Source of the DNA: Megasphaera massiliensis
Lineage (GTDB): Bacteria > Bacillota > Negativicutes > Veillonellales > Megasphaeraceae
Direction of reading: 5' to 3'
Length of the DNA stretch: 64,000 bases
NCBI RefSeq assembly: GCF_000455225.1
Contig: NZ_HF954537.1
Coordinates: forward strand, 617,012-681,011
The translations under genes and the position numbers were made by a program. This document shows, one piece after another, positions 1-7,648 of the stretch. The notes beneath the pieces are model-generated. The model made no database searches and was not told where the DNA came from. It saw only the letters and a program-made list of their open reading frames with translations. Within the stretch, counting starts at the first letter, position 1. Every line of letters starts with the position of its first letter.

Positions 1-1233
1 ACAGGACCAGCCCATGAGCAGGTGAATCATGGTCGTATTGGCCGCGATGGCAACCTTATGGCACGAGGCCTTGGCTTCGGGATGATCGTCAAAGAGTTTT
101 TCCATCAGTCCCAGAATATCCCGGCGAACGGCTTTCTGCAAGGCCTTGCCCTTGCCCTTATTGGCCGCATCGATACGGCTGATGACGTCGGCCCCAAAGG
201 AGCGCTGATGGCTTCCGGTCGTCGCCGCAGCCACGATGCGGCCGTCCCTTTGATCGACGAGGGCCGCAGCAATGGTCGTCGTCCCGATATCGACGGCAAT
301 GCCGCAGCCATGGTTCGCCAAAAGGTCATCGCCGGAGGTCTCATCTTCATGAAGGGCCAGTGCCGAAAATCCCTGCTGTTCGCGAAGAGGTACGGCGATC
401 TCCGTGTCTTCCGTCGTTTCGGCCTGACAGGCCAGCCGCCAACCTTCACGCAATTGGCTGTCGGAGAAGACGTTGCGGTCGGCCGGCGTCACGGCAAGCG
501 TTCCCGACACGACGCGGACGCGGCACTTTCCGCAGCGGCCCTTGCCGCCGCAGGGCATGGGAAGGCTCGTTCCCTGTCCTTGGATGGCCTCATCGACCTT
601 AACCCCGGCCGGAACGGTCACGACGGCTTCGCCGCTCTTCTCCTGCCGGCGGTCACAGTCGGTCTTAGGGCAGGCCGCACAGTCATGGGCAGCGCGAAAT
701 ACGTTGGCATCGGGCCCGACGTCAAAGACCAGGCTCATCGATTTGGCCGGCGACAGGACGGAGTCTCGATTCACGGTGACGCCGACGGACTGACGGGCCT
801 TCGTTTCTCGCACAGCGTCGGCCTGGGCCGTTATGGGAATGTCACTGCCCGGTTCGTGACGGCCCGTAATGCCGCACCCCTTTTGCCGGCAGATGAGTTG
901 AAGCTTCTGAAGGACGTCTGCTTCAAGGGCCATGAGGCAAGTATCGGCCAAGGCATTGAACAAGAGAGAATCCATGACGTCGCCGTCTTTTTCATATCGA
1001 TCAAGCTGGCGGCTGACGGCCTCGCCTAACGTCAGGATCGCATAGACCTTGTCGTCGGTAAACGCCAAAACGGCCTTAGCCTGCATCAACGGGCGCAGGA
1101 CCGGTACCAATTCCTGACAGCGAGCAAGGCTCTTGTCCCGGCCGAGACCGGCCTTCTGATAGCCGGCAAAGTGCAGCGCCTGATCGACGTCGGGAACAAT
1201 CCGTTGTCCCCTTAAAATACGAATATCAGCCAT
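1..1233 (-). CDS. Corrinoid-protein activator: activation domain + 2Fe-2S ferredoxin + ASKHA domain (3' end outside window)
   Basis: I read this frame directly on the minus strand. It opens with ATG at 1233 behind AGGGGG and stays open to the window edge, about 411 codons. Residues 1-180 resemble the activation domain of B12-dependent methionine synthase. A CxxCxxxxC cluster follows at Cys185/188/193. Residues 205-285 are a plant-type 2Fe-2S ferredoxin with Cys228, Cys234, Cys237 and Cys269. From residue 311 an ASKHA (DUF4445) nucleotide-binding domain starts with GIAVDIGTTT. Proteins with the ferredoxin-ASKHA pair (RamA/RACo-like) use ATP and a reduced FeS centre to return Co(II) corrinoid proteins to Co(I). 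The partner corrinoid protein is not in the window; methionine synthase is a guess from the N-terminal domain. Confidence 0.85.
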   Translation of the reverse strand, partial: MADIRILRGQRIVPDVDQALHFAGYQKAGLGRDKSLARCQELVPVLRPLMQAKAVLAFTDDKVYAILTLGEAVSRQLDRYEKDGDVMDSLLFNALADTCLMALEADVLQKLQLICRQKGCGITGRHEPGSDIPITAQADAVRETKARQSVGVTVNRDSVLSPAKSMSLVFDVGPDANVFRAAHDCAACPKTDCDRRQEKSGEAVVTVPAGVKVDEAIQGQGTSLPMPCGGKGRCGKCRVRVVSGTLAVTPADRNVFSDSQLREGWRLACQAETTEDTEIAVPLREQQGFSALALHEDETSGDDLLANHGCGIAVDIGTTTIAAALVDQRDGRIVAAATTGSHQRSFGADVISRIDAANKGKGKALQKAVRRDILGLMEKLFDDHPEAKASCHKVAIAANTTMIHLLMGWSC

Positions 1234-1267
1234 GACCTTTTCCCCCTTACATAATTATTTAAGCTAT

Positions 1268-1297
1268 ATTATAACGAAAATCGAAGGAGACTGCCAC
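1268..1297 (-). promoter_or_regulatory. Putative promoter of the corrinoid activator
   Basis: On the minus strand a perfect -10 TATAAT (1273-1268) lies 18 bp from GTGGCA (1297-1292), a 4/6 match to the -35 consensus. It is about 30 bp upstream of the start codon. The -35 match is weak. Confidence 0.45.
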
Positions 1298-1431
1298 CGA
1301 TAATTGCAAATTTATGGGATTTTGCCGCTGACAGGCTAAAAATCGTCCCACTTCCACGAGTTTAGGCACGGCTTCCTCGTCAGTTCCCCTCATAGACCGG
1401 CGTACCGTCGGCGACCATGCCATCTCCCTTC

Positions 1432-1460
1432 TTGACGGCCCTTTCCGATTGGCGTATAAT
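1432..1460 (+). promoter_or_regulatory. Sigma-70 promoter of the tRNA gene
   Basis: TTGACG at 1432-1437 and TATAAT at 1455-1460 are separated by exactly 17 bp. The tRNA starts about 31 bp downstream of the -10 box. Confidence 0.8.
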
Positions 1461-1491
1461 AACTTGGTAAGACTTTACGCGCTGATTACAT

Positions 1492-1566
1492 GGGCCTATA
1501 GCTCAGCGGTAGAGCCACCGGCTCATAACCGGTTGGTCCTTGGTTCGATCCCAAGTGGGCCCACCA
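1492..1566 (+). tRNA. tRNA with CAT anticodon (Met elongator or Ile2)
   Basis: The full cloverleaf can be folded by eye: acceptor stem GGGCCTA/TGGGCCC with one G-T pair, D arm, anticodon stem ACCGG/CCGGT around loop CTCATAA (anticodon CAT at 1524-1526), T arm with GGTTCGATCC, discriminator A and encoded CCA. The first pair is G-C, so it is not the initiator tRNA, which has a mismatched first pair. CAT can mean elongator Met or, after lysidine modification, Ile for AUA; the sequence alone does not decide. It is a single gene flanked by its own promoter and terminator. Confidence 0.95.
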
Positions 1567-1613
1567 ATTACAACGCTTTCTTCAGCGAAGGAGAACCCGT
1601 TACAGCACGACAC

Positions 1614-1662
1614 AAAAATACGACGACCTTATCCCGGAGATAACAGGTCGTCGTATTTTTTT
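1614..1662 (+). terminator. Rho-independent terminator of the tRNA gene
   Basis: A perfect 13-bp stem (AATACGACGACCT and its complement) encloses a 16-nt loop and is followed by a run of seven T residues. It lies about 50 bp after the tRNA CCA end. Confidence 0.9.
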
Positions 1663-1920
1663 GCTTTTTATGCCGTTAAAAAGGGCCTGGCCGCGGCACC
1701 TGAGGCGGGATTCCAAGAGGCTGCCGTCAGGTATCCTTGAGACTTCCCGCTTCTTATAAATCAATAAATATGTGTAGTTCCTGTTGTCCGACGACGCGGT
1801 CCATAACCGATTCTGACGCATCCCTATGCCGCAGGCGTCCATAATTTCAAAGATGCCTTAAAGGACGCGCGGAAACGACTTTACCGGGTGACTGTCACCG
1901 CCAGGTTTTAGCAGCATCCC

Positions 1921-2070
1921 TCACCCTTTTCGTCTCCCTTCCTTGCAGCGCATCGAGCATCCGGAACAGTTGCCGCCGCATGAATTTCCGCCGCCTTTTA
2001 GAACGCTGCGGACGGCAAGGACGAATAACACGCCGATGACGGCCAATAACAGAAAACTCGCCGCATTCAT
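1921..2070 (-). CDS. FeoB-associated Cys-rich membrane protein
   Basis: A 49-residue frame that I read directly. It has one N-terminal membrane helix (residues about 5-24) followed by a glycine/cysteine tail (CGGNCSGCSMRC) and a basic end. This is the architecture of the small FeoB-associated Cys-rich proteins found next to feoB in Firmicutes; they are thought to assist Fe2+ uptake, but the mechanism is not established. The gene starts 21 bp downstream of the feoB stop on the same strand, so the two are almost certainly cotranscribed. Confidence 0.85.
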   Translation of the reverse strand: MNAASFLLLAVIGVLFVLAVRSVLKGGGNSCGGNCSGCSMRCKEGRRKG

Positions 2071-2091
2071 GCGTATCTCACCTCACTTTCG

Positions 2092-4485
2092 CTAGACGAA
2101 CCCCATGAGGAGTCCGATTTCACGGACAATAAAAGCGACAACCCAGGCAATGGCACACTGTACTACGACGGTAACGGCGGCTGCCCGGGCCGACCCCATC
2201 TCCCGACGCACCGTTGCCACGGCTGCCACGCAGGGCGTATAAAGCAGGGTAAACACCAGGAATATAAGGGCCGTAAAGGGCGTAAACAACGTCGACAGGG
2301 CCGACACATCATCACCTAATAGTACGGACAGCGTCGAAACGACACTCTCCTTGGCCGTAAACCCGGTAATCAGGGCCGTCGCCACCCGCCAATCGTCAAA
2401 GCCCAGGGGCTTGAAAATCGGTGCCGTCAGGCTGCCGATCATGGCCAGCAGACTCGTATCCGGCGAGGCCGCCACGTTGAGCTGCGTATCGAAGGTCTGC
2501 AGGGCCCAGATGATGATCGTCGCCGCAAAAATAATGGTAAAGGCCTTCTGAATGAAGCCCTTGGCTTTCTCCCAAATGAGGCGGACGACACTCTTGGCCG
2601 ACGGCAGCCGATAGTTCGGCAGTTCCATGACGAAGGGCACCGGCTCGCCTCTATACACCCGCCCTTTCAGCAGCAGCGCATAGAGGATGCCGCAGAAAAT
2701 TCCGAAGAAATATAAGCCGATCATGACCACAGCCTGCCACTGTTTCGGGAAAAAGGCACTGACCATGAGCCCGTAAATCGGCAGTTTGGCACTGCAGCTC
2801 ATAAAGGGCGTGAGGAGGATGGTCATTTTTCGATCCCGTTCACTGGACAGGGTCCTCGTGGCCATAATGGCCGGGACGGAACAGCCAAAGCCGATCAGCA
2901 TGGGCACAAAACTCCGACCGGACAAGCCGACGCGCCGCAGCAGTCTATCCATGACAAAGGCCACTCGGGCCATATAGCCGCTGTCCTCGAGGATAGAGAG
3001 GAAGAAAAACAAGGTGACGATGGTGGGAAGAAAACTCAAGACGCTGCCGACGCCATTACAGATCCCATCGATGACCAGGGCATGGACCAGGGGATTGATG
3101 GCGGCGGCCGTCAGTCCCGCGTCGATCAAGCCCGTCACGGCATCTACGCCCATGGCCATGAGCTCCGACAGGCCGGCTCCGATAAAGTTGAAAGTCATGA
3201 CAAAAATGAAGGCCATAATTCCCAGAAAAGCCGGAATGGCCGTATATTTGCCGGTCAATATCCGATCCAGGGCGACGCTGCGTCGGTGCTCCCGGCTTTC
3301 ACGAGGCTTTACGACGGTCTTCGCGCAGACATTTTCAATGAAAGTAAAGCGCATGTTGGCAAGGGCCGCTTCCCGATCAAGGGCGCTGTCCTTTTCCATG
3401 ACCCGTACGATTTGTTCCAACGCCGTTTGGGCTTCCGGCGGCAAGGCCAGCGCTTTCCCGATCAAAGGGTCATTCTCAATCACCTTGGTCGCCGAAAAAC
3501 GGACCGGAAGATCGGCTGCTTTCGCATAGGGCTCGATGAGATGAACCGTGCTGTGAATGGCTCGATGCACGGCGCCGACCTGATCTCCCGGCATGTCGCT
3601 TTCGGCACAGAAATCAATCCGGGCCGGGATTTCCCGATGCCTTGCCACATGAATGGCATGGTCAACGAGCTCGTCAATCCCTTCATTTTTTACAGCCGAA
3701 ATAGGCACTACCGGAATGCCCAGGGTTTGCTCTAATTCGTTGATGCGGACAGAACCGCCATTGGCCCGTACCTCATCCATCATATTCAGCGCCAGGACCA
3801 TGGGGATTCCCAACTCCATGAGCTGCATGGTCAGGTACAAATTGCGCTCAATATTGGAGGCGTCGACAATATTGATGATCCCCGACGGCCTGGTTTTCAT
3901 CAGGAAATCCCGGGTTACAATTTCTTCACTGGAATAGGGCGACAGGGAATAAATCCCCGGCAAATCGGTAACCGTAGCTTCCGGATAATGGCGAATGGTC
4001 CCGTCTTTTCGATCGACGGTGACACCGGGAAAATTCCCGACATGCTGCTTGGCTCCGGTCAGTTGATTAAACAAGGTCGTCTTGCCGCAATTCTGGTTCC
4101 CGGCTAAGGCAAAGGTCAAGGGCTGCCCTTTGGCAATGGCGTCCGCCTTGTCATGGACATGGTAGTCCCCGTCCGTTCCCAATTCCCCCACGCCGGGATG
4201 GGCAATGGGTCGGTAGGATTCCGATTGGCTCTTGGGCTGCGCCTTTTGATGAATATCCTCTACCTCTATCTTTTTCGCTTCATCGAGGCGCAGGGTCAAT
4301 TCATAGCCGCGCAGTTCAATTTGGATCGGATCTCCCAGGGGCGCGATTTTACGGAGCGTAACCTCGGTCTTCGGCGTCAGCCCCATATCCAATAAATGAT
4401 GCCGAAGGGCACCGCTGCCGCCAATGGCACGGATATAGGCACTCTGTTTCGGCCTTAATTGATCCATGGTTATCATGTCGTTCAT
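2092..4485 (-). CDS. feoB: Ferrous iron transporter, FeoA-FeoB fusion
   Basis: This is the GTP-dependent Fe2+ importer of the cytoplasmic membrane. Residues about 6-78 are a FeoA (SH3-like) domain, normally a separate protein. They are followed by a linker and a G domain whose P-loop GNQNCGKTT is at residues 129-137, with DLPGIYSLSPYSSEE as the switch/G3 region, and then a C-terminal membrane domain with multiple helices and the Gate motifs. From the ATG at 4485 the product is 797 aa. An in-frame TTG lies further upstream at 4527 without a better ribosome site, and a later ATG at 4476 also precedes the FeoA domain, so the start is uncertain by a few residues. The Cys-rich partner gene follows directly. 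Confidence 0.93.
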   Translation of the reverse strand: MNDMITMDQLRPKQSAYIRAIGGSGALRHHLLDMGLTPKTEVTLRKIAPLGDPIQIELRGYELTLRLDEAKKIEVEDIHQKAQPKSQSESYRPIAHPGVGELGTDGDYHVHDKADAIAKGQPLTFALAGNQNCGKTTLFNQLTGAKQHVGNFPGVTVDRKDGTIRHYPEATVTDLPGIYSLSPYSSEEIVTRDFLMKTRPSGIINIVDASNIERNLYLTMQLMELGIPMVLALNMMDEVRANGGSVRINELEQTLGIPVVPISAVKNEGIDELVDHAIHVARHREIPARIDFCAESDMPGDQVGAVHRAIHSTVHLIEPYAKAADLPVRFSATKVIENDPLIGKALALPPEAQTALEQIVRVMEKDSALDREAALANMRFTFIENVCAKTVVKPRESREHRRSVALDRILTGKYTAIPAFLGIMAFIFVMTFNFIGAGLSELMAMGVDAVTGLIDAGLTAAAINPLVHALVIDGICNGVGSVLSFLPTIVTLFFFLSILEDSGYMARVAFVMDRLLRRVGLSGRSFVPMLIGFGCSVPAIMATRTLSSERDRKMTILLTPFMSCSAKLPIYGLMVSAFFPKQWQAVVMIGLYFFGIFCGILYALLLKGRVYRGEPVPFVMELPNYRLPSAKSVVRLIWEKAKGFIQKAFTIIFAATIIIWALQTFDTQLNVAASPDTSLLAMIGSLTAPIFKPLGFDDWRVATALITGFTAKESVVSTLSVLLGDDVSALSTLFTPFTALIFLVFTLLYTPCVAAVATVRREMGSARAAAVTVVVQCAIAWVVAFIVREIGLLMGFV

Positions 4486-4688
4486 CGTATGTCTACTCTT
4501 TTGCAATGTGTTCCCGGCCTTTCTCAATCACAGGGCATATCTGCCTGTCAGCCAACGGATTGCAGATTTGTCGGCCGACACTGTGTGTTTTATCAAAGGG
4601 CTTGCTTTCCGTATGGTTACGGCAACCCCCTTTCTTTCAAGGATTGCAGGCAAGATACCTGCCTCCTATATGGATAGGATTCAATGGC

Positions 4689-4717
4689 TTTATACATCTT
4701 ATTCAGGCAGCCATCAA
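4689..4717 (-). promoter_or_regulatory. Proximal feoB promoter (P2)
   Basis: On the minus strand TTGATG (4717-4712) and TATAAA (4694-4689) are separated by 17 bp. Transcription would start about 200 nt upstream of the feoB ATG. Confidence 0.5.
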
Positions 4718-4718
4718 A

Positions 4719-4734
4719 TAATCGTTTAATCGTT
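4719..4734. repeat. Perfect tandem octamer, possible feoB operator
   Basis: TAATCGTT occurs twice head to tail without a spacer. It lies between the P1 -10 box and the P2 -35 box, where a bound repressor would block both promoters. Fur or DtxR-type iron control is the natural guess, but the sequence is not a clear match to the classical Fur box. Confidence 0.4.
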
Positions 4735-4742
4735 ATATCTGT

Positions 4743-4771
4743 AGTATGATGCTATATGAGAATAAAGTCAA
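4743..4771 (-). promoter_or_regulatory. Distal feoB promoter (P1)
   Basis: On the minus strand TTGACT (4771-4766) and CATACT (4748-4743) are separated by 17 bp. It would give a leader of about 250 nt. Confidence 0.5.
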
Positions 4772-4930
4772 TCCATTCCCTTACAGTCTGCCAAAAGGGC
4801 GGAAACCATGTCCAAACGAGCAGCAGAGGGCACCTTGAGAGATTCCGCATGACACCATCACCGAAAAACAGCCAGCCGCATCGGGGCGGCACCTGCGTTT
4901 GATATGAGGAAAACCATGAACCCCCTGACA

Positions 4931-4966
4931 AGAAAAGCAGTCCCGAACAAGGGGGACTGCTTTTCT
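4931..4966. terminator. Bidirectional terminator-like hairpin
   Basis: A 14-bp perfect stem (AGAAAAGCAGTCCC and complement) has an 8-nt loop. Each strand ends in TTTTCT. It lies 120 bp past the stop of the HipA-like gene and probably ends that transcript. Confidence 0.65.
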
Positions 4967-5087
4967 GCTATCGCCTGATCAACATCCTATAATGTACACT
5001 CAGACTGCTTCGCCAAGGCGTCGGCGCATATTTTTTTACTTTGCAGCCGTTATCACAAGGCCAAGACATTTTTTCTCAACGAGGCTC

Positions 5088-6344
5088 TTAATCGGTAGCC
5101 GTCAGGCGATGGTGCTTCTCCCTGGCTTCGTATAAATCAATAATACGCTGAGCCCGCAGGCGGACGAAGTTCGTCAGCCGTGCCAAGGTCTTTTCCGGCA
5201 AGGGACAGGTCGGATGATTTTCAAAGGAAAAGACCGTCAGCCTCTTAAGAGCCTCTATATGGCGGGGCTCCACAAAGAATTGGGCCAGGATATCGAAGGG
5301 CATCGACGCCCCTTGCCTGCCGGACGTCCGCAGGTATTCATCGATATGTTCCAATTCATAGGAATTGGCATCATAGAGCAAAGAACAACCATTATCAAAC
5401 AACGGTGCCGGCTGTAATAATCGGCCCGTCCGGGTATCGTAAAGATAGCCGAAATTTCCATAGTGGCGGTCCTTATTGCAGATTAGGCTGTCAAATATCA
5501 TCATATCAGCATATTCGCACCGTCCGTAGAGCTCAGCCATGACGTGCTGCATCTCTAAACTATAGGTCTGAAAAGCATTCCTATCAAGACCTTTATAGGA
5601 AAAATACGTATAGGCATCGACATAGCCCACATCGGTACTGGTAAACAGTTTTCCCAGGCATACCGTTTCCCTCGTCCCGTCGGAATGAGTATAGGTTTCC
5701 AGCTCATAAAGAGCGTGAGAAAATGCCATGACGGCAGCGACTTGTGCAGCGTACCATTCCAGCACGGCCTGATTCAAGCCTTCAGGAGACGGCATAAAAT
5801 CGACTCCCTTTCTTAAATAGATATCGCCGCCTTTTCGAATCCAGCATTTTCTCAGCATCCCGCAAGTCGTGATTTCCGGCGTCGCAATCATGCCGGACAC
5901 AGAGCCTCCCGCCCCGGTAAAAGCAATCTGTGTCAGCCTGTCATCGAAGGGATTATCGTATAAATTACAGTCCGCCCAGGAAGTCGAATCATCCGCAGCG
6001 GTAATCCAATAGACATCATTGAGGGACAAGGCTCGCGTCACATCAACATAACCGAGGAACCGGCCGCCGTCAAGGGAAGCGCGGATAGACTCGGAAAAAC
6101 GACGATTCCGGGGAACTTTACGGCACTGTATCCAGTGGAAAAGCCTTTCTCCCGTAAGAGGGCCGCCTATTTTAAGAGCCATGGGCAAGAGGGCCTCCTG
6201 TTCTGAATAGAACTTATTGATTTCAATCCGATACTTTGTATACGAGGCGTGAGCGATCATGGCTTTCTCTAGATACAGGGAAAAATCAAGCAATGCCGTA
6301 TCGTGAGATCGCAGGGTATAGCTCTTACTTCTCTCTTCTTTCAT
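5088..6344 (-). CDS. HipA-like kinase-fold protein
   Basis: A 418-aa protein whose C-terminal half carries the HipA/CtkA-type kinase signature: NKDRH at residues 290-294 (Asp as catalytic base) followed by YGNFG, then FDNG at 316-319 as the metal-binding motif. A lysine-bearing strand (YLRKG, around 176-180) could be the ATP-binding lysine. There is no adjacent HipB-type DNA-binding partner, so it is not a classical HipBA toxin-antitoxin pair. The ATG at 6344 has AGGAGGGG six bases upstream; a GTG one codon earlier is less well placed. The gene begins 38 bp after the Fic gene on the same strand, which suggests an operon. The target is unknown; serine/threonine kinase activity is inferred from the family. 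Confidence 0.7.
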   Translation of the reverse strand: MKEERSKSYTLRSHDTALLDFSLYLEKAMIAHASYTKYRIEINKFYSEQEALLPMALKIGGPLTGERLFHWIQCRKVPRNRRFSESIRASLDGGRFLGYVDVTRALSLNDVYWITAADDSTSWADCNLYDNPFDDRLTQIAFTGAGGSVSGMIATPEITTCGMLRKCWIRKGGDIYLRKGVDFMPSPEGLNQAVLEWYAAQVAAVMAFSHALYELETYTHSDGTRETVCLGKLFTSTDVGYVDAYTYFSYKGLDRNAFQTYSLEMQHVMAELYGRCEYADMMIFDSLICNKDRHYGNFGYLYDTRTGRLLQPAPLFDNGCSLLYDANSYELEHIDEYLRTSGRQGASMPFDILAQFFVEPRHIEALKRLTVFSFENHPTCPLPEKTLARLTNFVRLRAQRIIDLYEAREKHHRLTATD

Positions 6345-6382
6345 CACACTCCCCTCCTTAAGTGCTCATCGACAGCCGTTGA

Positions 6383-7114
6383 CTAGTAAGAGCGGCCGTA
6401 CATCGAAAAAAATTCAGCCAAGCGTTCTTCCAAGCACTCCGTTAAAAGCTCCCGCAAGGGCTGGATCTCGTCGTCCAGCTCATAGGCTTCGAGGGCCTGA
6501 AAATACTCCGTCTGCTGTGCTTTTTGTATCGAAAGAGGCGGATAGCCGGCCCCTACTAAGGGGTAATTCATCATCAGGCGGGCCGTCGGTCCGTTTCCCG
6601 ACAAAAAAGGTTGGATCTTACTGAATTCACCGTGGATCCGGGCGGCTTTTTCAAGGGGATTTAAAACGGCGTCATCGCCTATCCGAGAAAGCCACCATTT
6701 CATCGCCTCAGAGATCGTTTCTGCTGCCGGCGGGACATACTGCGAGCCGCGGATAGAAACGGATCGGTCCCGATAGGAGCCGCCCCTCGTATCTAAGGGC
6801 GCTGCCAATCTATGGATGTCTCCTATCAGCGCTTCTGTCAAGGGAAGGCCCGCCGCTGCCGCCTCTCTCAGCGCTGTCCAAGCCCGGTCGTGACCGCGTA
6901 CGGCCTCGTAGTCAGCGACTTTGGTCCCGGCCGGAATGATGCCGTCGAAGAGGATCATCTTGACGTCGAGGACGGTCAGAAGGCTCCCTTCGATTCCCGT
7001 CGAATCATGGGTAAAGCGAAGGCGAAATTCTTCCTGCCAGTCCCATTTTTCAAAATCACTGAGGCTCCTTAAGCGACGCCGAAAACGCTCTATCTTGTCT
7101 TGCAATCGATCCAT
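6383..7114 (-). CDS. Fic family protein with degenerate catalytic motif
   Basis: A 243-aa Fic-domain protein. Family members normally transfer AMP to target proteins through the motif HPFxxGNGRxxR. Here the corresponding segment reads QPFLSGNGPTAR (residues 168-179): the catalytic His is Gln (CAA) and the first phosphate-binding Arg is Pro (CCG). The inhibitory helix motif SxxxEG is intact at residues 38-43, and the flap region around GGSYRDRS is present. The start was chosen at 7114 because GGGAGG lies six bases upstream; an open frame continues 58 codons further up without such a site. AMP transfer is probably lost; a substrate-binding or regulatory role, or decay in progress, are alternatives. 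It precedes the HipA-like gene on the same strand. Confidence 0.85.
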   Translation of the reverse strand: MDRLQDKIERFRRRLRSLSDFEKWDWQEEFRLRFTHDSTGIEGSLLTVLDVKMILFDGIIPAGTKVADYEAVRGHDRAWTALREAAAAGLPLTEALIGDIHRLAAPLDTRGGSYRDRSVSIRGSQYVPPAAETISEAMKWWLSRIGDDAVLNPLEKAARIHGEFSKIQPFLSGNGPTARLMMNYPLVGAGYPPLSIQKAQQTEYFQALEAYELDDEIQPLRELLTECLEERLAEFFSMYGRSY

Positions 7115-7372
7115 GGCTGACCTCCCATAAAGCTCCGCAATTCGACCGCCTGCCGAAACGATGCTTATCGCCTTCCAATTCGGCTGTACCGGCCCCGGAC
7201 CGTCGGCAAAGGCCATCACAACCGTCCGCGGACAGACGCCAAAGGCGTCTCCCGTCCCTATGCCGGATTGGGCAGTGTCTCTCTCCAAAGGGCCTTACTC
7301 CTTTTGCGTCCTCATAATATATATACCATTATATCATAAAAAGAACGGCCCTTCCCCATGAAGGCCAAAGGC

Positions 7373-7424
7373 AAAAAAAACTCCTCCGACAGGCCGCACG
7401 ACGGCGACACTTGTCAGAGGAGTT
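7373..7424 (-). terminator. Rho-independent terminator
   Basis: On the minus strand a long stem (AACTCCTC-TGACA paired with its complement) encloses a 15-nt loop and is followed by eight T residues. It lies just beyond the decayed FMN-binding gene and before the Fic promoter region. Confidence 0.85.
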
Positions 7425-7434
7425 CGTTTTTTTG

Positions 7435-7645
7435 TTAAATCGTCTGTTTGCACGTTTCCGATGTAAAGACCAGACGCGGTTGGTAAAGGCGCATTTGTCC
7501 TTCATGGCGTCAAAGAGGTCGCCTTCTTTAAAGAATTCAGCCTTGCCGGTCAAAAGGCATCCCATGCCCATCTTGCCCTGCACTTCGTGGCTCCCGAGGG
7601 AGACTTCGATGTACGGATTGTCATGGACGTTCTTTTGGGAATCCT
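7435..7645 (-). pseudogene. Remnant of a pyridoxamine 5'-phosphate oxidase-like FMN-binding protein
   Basis: The minus strand encodes a recognisable fragment, HDNPYIEVSLGSHEVQG followed by GMGCLLTGKAEFF, typical of the flavin split-barrel (PNPOx-like) family. The N-terminal third is missing and no start codon with a proper ribosome site precedes it in frame. Near 7495 the frame appears to shift: another frame continues PRLVFTSETC and stops at 7435, directly before the terminator, which is where the original gene should have ended. I infer a truncated and frameshifted remnant lying just behind the RibD-like gene. Confidence 0.55.
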
Positions 7646-7648
7646 CCT

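Larger units (their letters stand above)
4486..5087. other. Gene-free interval upstream of feoB
   Basis: No credible coding frame was found. The feoB-proximal half holds the long feo leader with small hairpins (for example GCAGG/CCTGC near 4650), two overlapping promoters and a tandem octamer. The distal half holds one terminator hairpin serving the kinase-like gene. I recognise no known riboswitch class in the leader. Confidence 0.5.

Noticed and set aside
22..1029. Long plus-strand open frame (335 codons) at the left edge
   Set aside because: It is antisense to the corrinoid activator, whose minus-strand reading shows ordered cysteine clusters and an ASKHA motif; the plus-strand product has no recognisable feature.
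4459..4729. Three overlapping plus-strand open frames upstream of feoB
   Set aside because: They overlap one another in different frames, have no ribosome sites and cover the feoB leader and promoters.
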